Positions 58,547 through 64,000 of a DNA stretch of 64,000 nt are shown piece after piece. The notes beneath the pieces are model-generated. The model did no database searches. It was not told where the DNA came from and worked only from the letters and a program-made list of their open reading frames with translations. The position numbers were made by a program, and so were the translations under genes. The first letter of the stretch is position 1, and each line of letters starts with the position of its first letter. This DNA is from Misgurnus anguillicaudatus (taxonomy: Eukaryota; Chordata; Actinopteri; Cypriniformes; Cobitidae): assembly GCF_027580225.2 (NCBI RefSeq), contig NC_073358.2, positions 27,430,501 to 27,494,500 on the forward strand. The letters are read 5' to 3'.

Positions 58547-58836
58547 TTACACTTCGATAAAGACAAATACCATGGTTTTAGAGGATGTATTTCTCCTCGC
58601 TTCCAAGACTTGAAGTTCGGTCACCTGATAGGTCCAAAAGTGACAATGATGAGGATTTGTTTTGCCAAGTGGCTCCTGTGGATCTTTACTCATAAATTCA
58701 GCTAATGAAGAGTACATGCCCTTTTCTTTTGAAGGCTGTAATTTAAATGGTGATGATGTCACTTGGGAATTCTCTTCAGTTAGCACTGGTGAGGGGCTTG
58801 AGTTCACTGGGTTTACGAATTTACTCAGATCCTTAA
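58547..58836 (-). pseudogene. Unidentified Ser/Pro-rich coding fragment, perhaps frameshifted
   Basis: The minus strand is open from an AG at about 58837 through a low-complexity, protein-like sequence (VNSSPSPVLTEENSQVTSSP, then SSLAEFMSKDPQEPLGK). After NPHH the frame loses protein character, while the next frame gives SSLSLLDLSGDRTSSLGSEE, suggesting a one-base shift. There is no clear splice donor. It could be one alternative exon or a retrocopy piece of a Ser-rich linker with S-L-x-x-F/L motifs. I cannot name the parent protein. Confidence 0.35.
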
Positions 58837-58869
58837 ACTATAGCCTTTGAATTACCAATTCAAAACCCT

Positions 58870-59740
58870 CACACCTTAATTTAAGCATATAAATGTATAT
58901 AAGGCCTTGAAGGCCTTTTATTGACGCCCAGTCTGACTGTTTTAAGAGCTCTATTGTTTTTACCTTATAATCTAAAGCACTTTTTGTTTTTTATATAGAC
59001 CTGTATTGTGCAACACTGAATAATTATTGGTTTAACTTGTGGCCACCGTGTTAGAAAGGTCATTGAACTTTTTCATGGTGAATGTAGAGTGCTAAGACGC
59101 ACATTAAGATTTAAGTCCTAGACTCTTAATCATTTGTTGTGCATTAGTATGTCTTTGTCTGCTGTTCATATGGATTTTCATGGACCTTTTGTACAGCTTG
59201 AAGTTTGGCTGACCTTAAAGTCATATCACAATTTTTTATTGTCATCTCCATGTAACTGCATCAGAAGGACAGCTTTTTCCATCCCATTTCCTCTGGACAA
59301 ATCCATGATGTATAAAGATGCAATGGCTTATTGTGTGTAGATTGTATGTATATTACCTTTTTCTCTCGAAAGTGAAGCATTGGAAATGAAGGAAATTATT
59401 CCTCATTAGGTTTGGCGTGAAATACCACTTCCTGTTTTTATACAGCCAAGGTACAAAAGCTGAAGTACCAAAGTAGTCCAATGTGGCTGATGAGGGTTCA
59501 ACACCGGTTATAAAAATGTTAATGACTTTTGGTGTTTGGGGATGTGCATGCCAGCTTGGATTATTGACAAAATAAGGCATATGGCGAGCAACCCATAATG
59601 AATGATTTAACTATTTTTCATCCTTTTAATTCTGTGTATCTGCTGCTTTTTTTACCAGGTTGAACAAATCTCGAGTGACCCGAGCATTACTTGAAGTATA
59701 CAATTGTTCTTCGTGTGATTTCCAGCAAACAACTCTAGAA
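58870..59740. other. Gene-free 3' flank
   Basis: No coding pattern or repeat recognised. It may still be arhgap35 3' UTR. Confidence 0.35.
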
Positions 59741-59748
59741 TTAGTAAC

Positions 59749-60122
59749 TATAGAGTTCCAGTTGACGTCACGCTGCCTAAACTCCACCCTTTTGGCAGGC
59801 AATCGTAGAGCGCTTAAGTGCTGTTTCATCGGTATTGATAGTGATTTTAAACCAGACTAATTCAATATGATGGATAAGGGTTTTATGTTTAAAAGTAACC
59901 TTGAAATGACAAGTTTAAAATGTGGAAAATAACTGGGCTGATACACATTGTTATGTTTCATCTATTAAGTTTTGGATCTTTTGAACTAAAGTGCGCAGTG
60001 AACTCTGTTGCTATGAAATTCCTACTGCTGCCATTCATTTCATATTCGCTCCTGGCTGTTTTTGCATGCCAGTATGGTGGAACAAAGCGAATTGCTCACG
60101 TGACGTCCGGACCTCTATACTA
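59749..60122. mobile_element. Element with CTATAGAGTTCCAGTTGACG ends
   Basis: CTATAGAGTTCCAGTTGACG with TCACG at the left and CGTGACGTCCGGACCTCTAT with ACTAG at the right form imperfect inverted ends of about 24 bp. Non-coding interior. Confidence 0.65.
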
Positions 60123-60674
60123 GCTATAAATACAGCCATGTTTTTGTTATACTTAAGCGCAGGTTTTTCTCAAGCTTATGATGTTGTTAGTCAAGATAAA
60201 GATGGGCAACTGTGATGGTTATTATGGAAATTAATTATTTAAAGACCCCTTTACAAGAGTGCCATGAACTGTTGAATTTTATTGTCAAAGTGTTTTATTG
60301 AAATGATTTTTACTTGTGTTTTAGAGTTTTGTTTTCATCTAAAAATTTGAATTTGTTCATTTTTGTTTTTTGTTGTTGTGGTGGAGCTGAAATACTGGCA
60401 ACAGCCCAATAAATTATACTGCTCAACTTAGAATTAAGAACCCGATGCAAAATTCTGGGTTAGTTGTAAAAGTTGTTCATTGTAATCTTTCACTTTAAAG
60501 TATAAATTGCTTGTTGTCTATATAAAAATTTTTCACACATCTGATTAGCTGCCATTTAACAAAGCTTTATCAAAATGACTATTTTTAGTTGATCATTTGA
60601 CACTTTTTGCTTCTTGTAAATGAATATTCTGCTACCCTCGTGTGGCTATATTTTGAAAAGCAGGTATCAGGCTG

Positions 60675-61472
60675 TTAAAGGGACACTGCACTTTTTAAAA
60701 ATATATATATACTCATTTTCCAGCCCCCCTGGAGTTGGGCATTTGATTTTTGCCGTTTTGGAATCCGTTCAGCCGATCTCCGGGTCTGGCGGTAACACTT
60801 TTAGCACAGATTAGCGCAGTCCATTGAATTTGATTGGACCATATGGCATCGCGCTACAAAGTAGCCAAAGAGTTTTGATATTTTTCCTATTTGAAACTTG
60901 ACCCTTCTGTAGTTACATCGTGTACTAAGGCCAACGGAGGGTTAAAAGTTGTGATTTTCTGGGCTGATGTGGCTGGGGGCTGTACTCTCATTCTGGCGTG
61001 GTGATCGGGGACTTTGCTGGTGTGGCATGGCTGCAGCGGGTGCAATGATATTACACAGCAGCCGAAAATACTCCCCTTAGTAACTTTCAATAGTGGGGGA
61101 CTATTTTCGTGCCTTTTGTAATATTGCACCTGCTGCAGCCATGTTGCGGCAGCGGGGTCCTTGGTTGTTGCGCCGGGGTGGGAGTGTAGTTCCTGGCCGT
61201 GTCTGCCTGGAGGATCGCAGCTTTTGATTTTCTGTCGGTCTTCGTTCACAAAGAGTCAAGTTTTGGGGGGGAGAAGTGTTGAAGCTCTTTGGTTGTTTTT
61301 TAGCGTGATGCTAGTGGTCTAGTCAGATTCAATGGATTGTGCTAGCTGGAAGTGGTGGCGCCAAAACCTGGGGATCGGCTGAATGGATTCCAGAACGGTG
61401 GGGGTCAAATGTTTAACTCTAGGAAACTGGAAAATTGTTATATTTCTTAAAAAATGGAGTGTCCCCCTTTAA
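60675..61472. mobile_element. Hairpin MITE, same family as 7026-9150, rich in A-to-G changes
   Basis: TTAAAGGGACACTGCAC at the left and GGAGTGTCCCCCTTTAA at the right carry the TTAA target. The arms are reverse complements around about 61085. The copy is unbroken, unlike its relative. Many A positions of the relative are G here on the + strand in both arms, for example AGCAAAATCC is AGCGGGGTCC at 61151-61160. It lies about 4.1 kb beyond the arhgap35 stop codon, in gene orientation. Confidence 0.9.
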
Positions 61473-62478
61473 CCCGACAATATTGTCATAACGAAAAGCT
61501 AGATTACTCTAAAATTTAAATCCTGTTATTTGCTAACCCACATGATGTTTCACAACTATGATGATTATGTGGAAGACAACAGATGTTGAGCAAAAACCTT
61601 GTGACTGATACTTTTTCACCGTTTTTTTTTTATTGTATGAGAAAAGAGAAGTTGCGTCATTCTTTAAAAATATCTCTTGTGCTCCATGGACGAAAGTCGT
61701 ATTTACAATTAAAAGAGTGTGAGTAAATGACAGAATTTATTTTTTTCTGCGTACCATCCTTTTAAACATTTGAATAAATTTAACTAATACAAAGTTAAAT
61801 AGGTAATCATAAAATAAAATAAAAGGATAAAACATGCTCTCTTTTGCATGCATAAACACAAATGTACACCTAACAGTTTATCTCCACCTTCCTGGTGCCT
61901 TTTTATTTTTTTAATTTACTTTAATGTTGGAAAGGGAGAAAATGTTTCACTAAAATATTTATTTGATTAGAAATGGTGCGTTATTTAGTTGACAGGGTGC
62001 TGGTTACATGAGCTTAAATGAAGTACCTTCCTGTTGGCCTGGTTGTGTGGTAAAACTGCGAAACATTGCCTTTGCTTAAACATAACTTGTTTCATTATGA
62101 ACAAGTGATAAAAAGTGTTGGTGCTGTCTCTTATTTAAACTTTTTATTAGTGCTAGGTTAGTTTAGTAGGATGCATGAATGAAGATCTATACAGGGAGAC
62201 ATTTTTGCTGGTTTCAGTATTTCAGAATTCTGAATCTGATTAAAAAGATGTATTTAATTATGAATGAGAAAAACAGCAACAAAATGATCCTGTGCTGAAA
62301 GAGGGTCAGGAGGGCTTTAAAAACTGAACAACAAAAAATAAATTTTGTTACATGACCAACGTTCTCATTTTTTATGACTATCATATAGTTTTCTAAAGTG
62401 ACATTTGCAGCTGTGAGAGTATATTAGATGTTGATATTGAATATTGGTTATCAAAAATAGATATGTTTATACAGTGTA
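61473..62478. other. Gene-free flank
   Basis: AT-rich. Apart from the repeat end near 61715-61770 nothing is recognised. Confidence 0.35.
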
Positions 62479-62877
62479 GGGCGGTTTCTCGGACAGGGAT
62501 TAGACTATTCCTAGACTAAAATAAATGTAAGAGCTGTCCAAACTGAAAACAACTTGCACTGACATATCTTAAAATACATCAGTGCCCTTTGTTTTGCCTC
62601 AAAATGCACACAACTAATGTTTTTAGTGTTTGTTAAAACTAGTTATATTTCCTAATTAAACTAAGGCCTAGTCCTGGCTAAAGATAATAGGCTTGTTCGA
62701 CTTCATGCGGTGCCGCTAGAACTGTCAGGTGGATGACGTCAAAGTGCCACGAGAGCGAGACGAAATTATACTTCGTATGATTTCTCGAATCATTCTCGCG
62801 ATACTTTGACGTCATCCGGCTGTCGTTCTTGCAGCGCCGCATGAAGTCGAACAAATCTCTGTCCGTGAACCACCCCT
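62479..62877. mobile_element. Dispersed CCCGGACAGGG repeat, copy 4, interrupted
   Basis: GGGCGGTTTCTCGGACAGGG at the left and CTGTCCGTGAACCACCCC at the right. The interior matches copy 1 closely (GAGCTGTCCAAACTGAAAAC, ATATCTTAAAATACATCAGT). It is split by 62692-62854. Confidence 0.8.
62692..62854. mobile_element. 163-bp fold-back element
   Basis: CTTGTTCGACTTCATGCGG at the left and CCGCATGAAGTCGAACAA at the right; GATGACGTCAAAGTGCCACG and ATACTTTGACGTCATCC continue the symmetry. Confidence 0.85.
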
Positions 62878-62882
62878 AAATT

Positions 62883-63171
62883 AGGGTGACTATACATGCC
62901 ACTCTTTCGGGATGCATCCTAGCCTGGATTTCGGGTGCGTCTTCTGGAAGTCGTATTTGTCAACCGCATACATCATCCTTCGAGGTTTACTATTTCAGAG
63001 AAGCAACCAGTACATTTTAAAGTAAGAATAAAACAATTGTATGGCTTACGTTTTTAACTAAAATGTGAGAACCTTGATGGCGTGTGCGGTCAAAAAAATA
63101 CGACTTCCGGAAGACACACCCAAAACCAGGACCAGGACGCGTCCGGGAAGAATGGCATGTATGGTCACCCT
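62883..63171. mobile_element. hAT-type element, AGGGTGACTATACATGCC ends
   Basis: AGGGTGACTATACATGCCA at the left and TGGCATGTATGGTCACCCT at the right. CCTAAAT is present on both outer sides, suggesting a 7-8 bp duplication. CTTCTGGAAGTCGTATTTGT in the left arm mirrors AAATACGACTTCCGGAAG in the right arm. Confidence 0.82.
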
Positions 63172-63194
63172 ACCTAAATGTCTTAATATACTGT

Positions 63195-63425
63195 CCAAAA
63201 TTATAATCGCAATACTTTTGTTTTTGCCCCAATTTTTATGAGCTGAACTCCAAGATCTAAAACTTTTTCTGTGTACACAAAAGGCCTATTTCTCTTAAAT
63301 ATTGTCTTAGTGAGCACTTCTCCTTTGCCAAAATAATCCATTCACCTCACAGGTGTGGCATATCAAGATGCTTATTAGACAGCATGATTATTGCAGAGGT
63401 GTGCCTTAGGCTGTCCACAATAAAT
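63195..63425 (+). mobile_element. Tc1-like transposon, 5' end only
   Basis: GAGCTGAACTCCAAGATCTA, CACAAAAGGCCTATTTCTCT, TAGTGAGCACTTCTCCTTTG and CACAGGTGTGGCATATCAAG match the non-coding 5' region of a common fish Tc1 family. The sequence breaks off before the transposase start. Confidence 0.75.
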
Positions 63426-63432
63426 GTATTTC

Positions 63433-63530
63433 TATAGCACTTTTCACAATTTTGCATTGCAGCAAAGCAGCTTTAGAGACGATACATTTTACCAGTTGAG
63501 ACATAAAGAAAAACACTTCCAAAATAAGGG
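63433..63530 (-). mobile_element. L2-type LINE 3' tail, minus orientation
   Basis: TATAGCACTTTTCACAATTT and GCAAAGCAGCTTTAGAGACG are the reverse complement of the tail seen at 3240-3290. It directly replaces the rest of the Tc1 fragment. Confidence 0.6.
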
Positions 63531-63910
63531 AAAAAAATGGAAATGTATAAAATACATAATATTACAATATAGTATCATAATATACATTTTTGACCCCCAT
63601 GGTCTACATTATAAAAAAAGAACTCACTTTATGTCAAAATATTTATGGCTTTGTCATCTAAATTGCAACACTTTTTAAACAGCTTATTTTTAAATTTTCC
63701 TGGCAGAGTAAAAACACAAATATTGCACTTTGGAGATACCAGAAAAAAAATCAATCGTTAAGGTTGGTATTGTAAACAGATGATGAAGCAATTTAGTTGA
63801 TATGCTATTTGACTTTTGGTTCAGTGCATTATCAACTTACAATCTTTTCATGTTAGTATATCACTATTCAATGCTCCTCTACTATAAACATATTTTATCT
63901 TATCCATAGG

Positions 63911-64000
63911 GTCAACCTCTCACTTGAATGGAGCTATAGAAGCCTAGATGAATTTGAGAGATTCGACCAGATGAGATCTATGTGCTTTGCGTCCCCTATA
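63911..64000 (+). other. Possible coding exon running off the window
   Basis: After an AG at 63908-63909, one frame stays open for all 30 codons to the window end (VNLSLEWSYRSLDEFERFDQ...), while the other two stop early. The composition looks protein-like, but no family is recognised and the pyrimidine tract is mediocre. It would be a gene downstream of arhgap35 or a chance frame. Confidence 0.3.

Noticed and set aside
58662..58850. Plus-strand frame opposite the minus-strand Ser/Pro-rich fragment
   Set aside because: The minus strand has the more protein-like composition; the plus frame is probably its shadow.

Overview
This window reads as vertebrate, and specifically teleost, nuclear DNA. 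The genes have many short exons with GT-AG introns whose phases close exactly. The DNA between exons is packed with short non-autonomous DNA transposons (TTAA, TA and 7-8 bp target duplications), Tc1-like and LINE debris and long (CA)n, (AT)n and (CT)n tracts. The repeat families look cypriniform (zebrafish/carp group). That assignment is from recognition of the families; I ran no search.

Layout. 1-9.8 kb is gene-free and built almost wholly of nested mobile elements, including a Tc1 copy carrying an L2-type LINE and two long hairpin (fold-back) elements. 10.8-21.1 kb (+) holds a 5-exon sodium channel beta-4 subunit gene (scn4b). 21.1-25.7 kb is intergenic. 25.7-30.1 kb (-) holds a 10-exon type II transmembrane serine protease matching TMPRSS4. 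32.2-40.3 kb (+) holds a 13-exon TMPRSS13-like protease. 41.7-43.1 kb (+) holds a small FXYD2-like Na,K-ATPase regulator with an apparent one-base frameshift. 43.4-44.1 kb is a CpG-rich block, probably promoter and first exon of arhgap35, whose coding exons lie at 50.8-56.6 kb (+) and encode a 1515-residue p190A RhoGAP. 56.6-64 kb is a 3' flank of mobile elements, with a possible coding fragment on the minus strand at 58.6-58.8 kb and a possible exon running off the window end.

How the genes relate. scn4b, tmprss4, tmprss13 and fxyd2 are neighbours in the human 11q23 cluster. Two are membrane proteases and two are small single-pass subunits of Na+ transport proteins. arhgap35 (human 19q13) is joined to this block here.

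The least expected signal is in the hairpin elements. The copy at 60,675-61,472 differs from its relative at 7-9 kb mainly by A-to-G changes on the + strand (24 of 29 differences in one 102-base gapless stretch, no G-to-A), and both arms are affected. The left arm of the hairpin at 6.3-6.5 kb shows a similar cluster. This is the pattern expected from adenosine deamination of a folded transcript, written into DNA or into the assembly.
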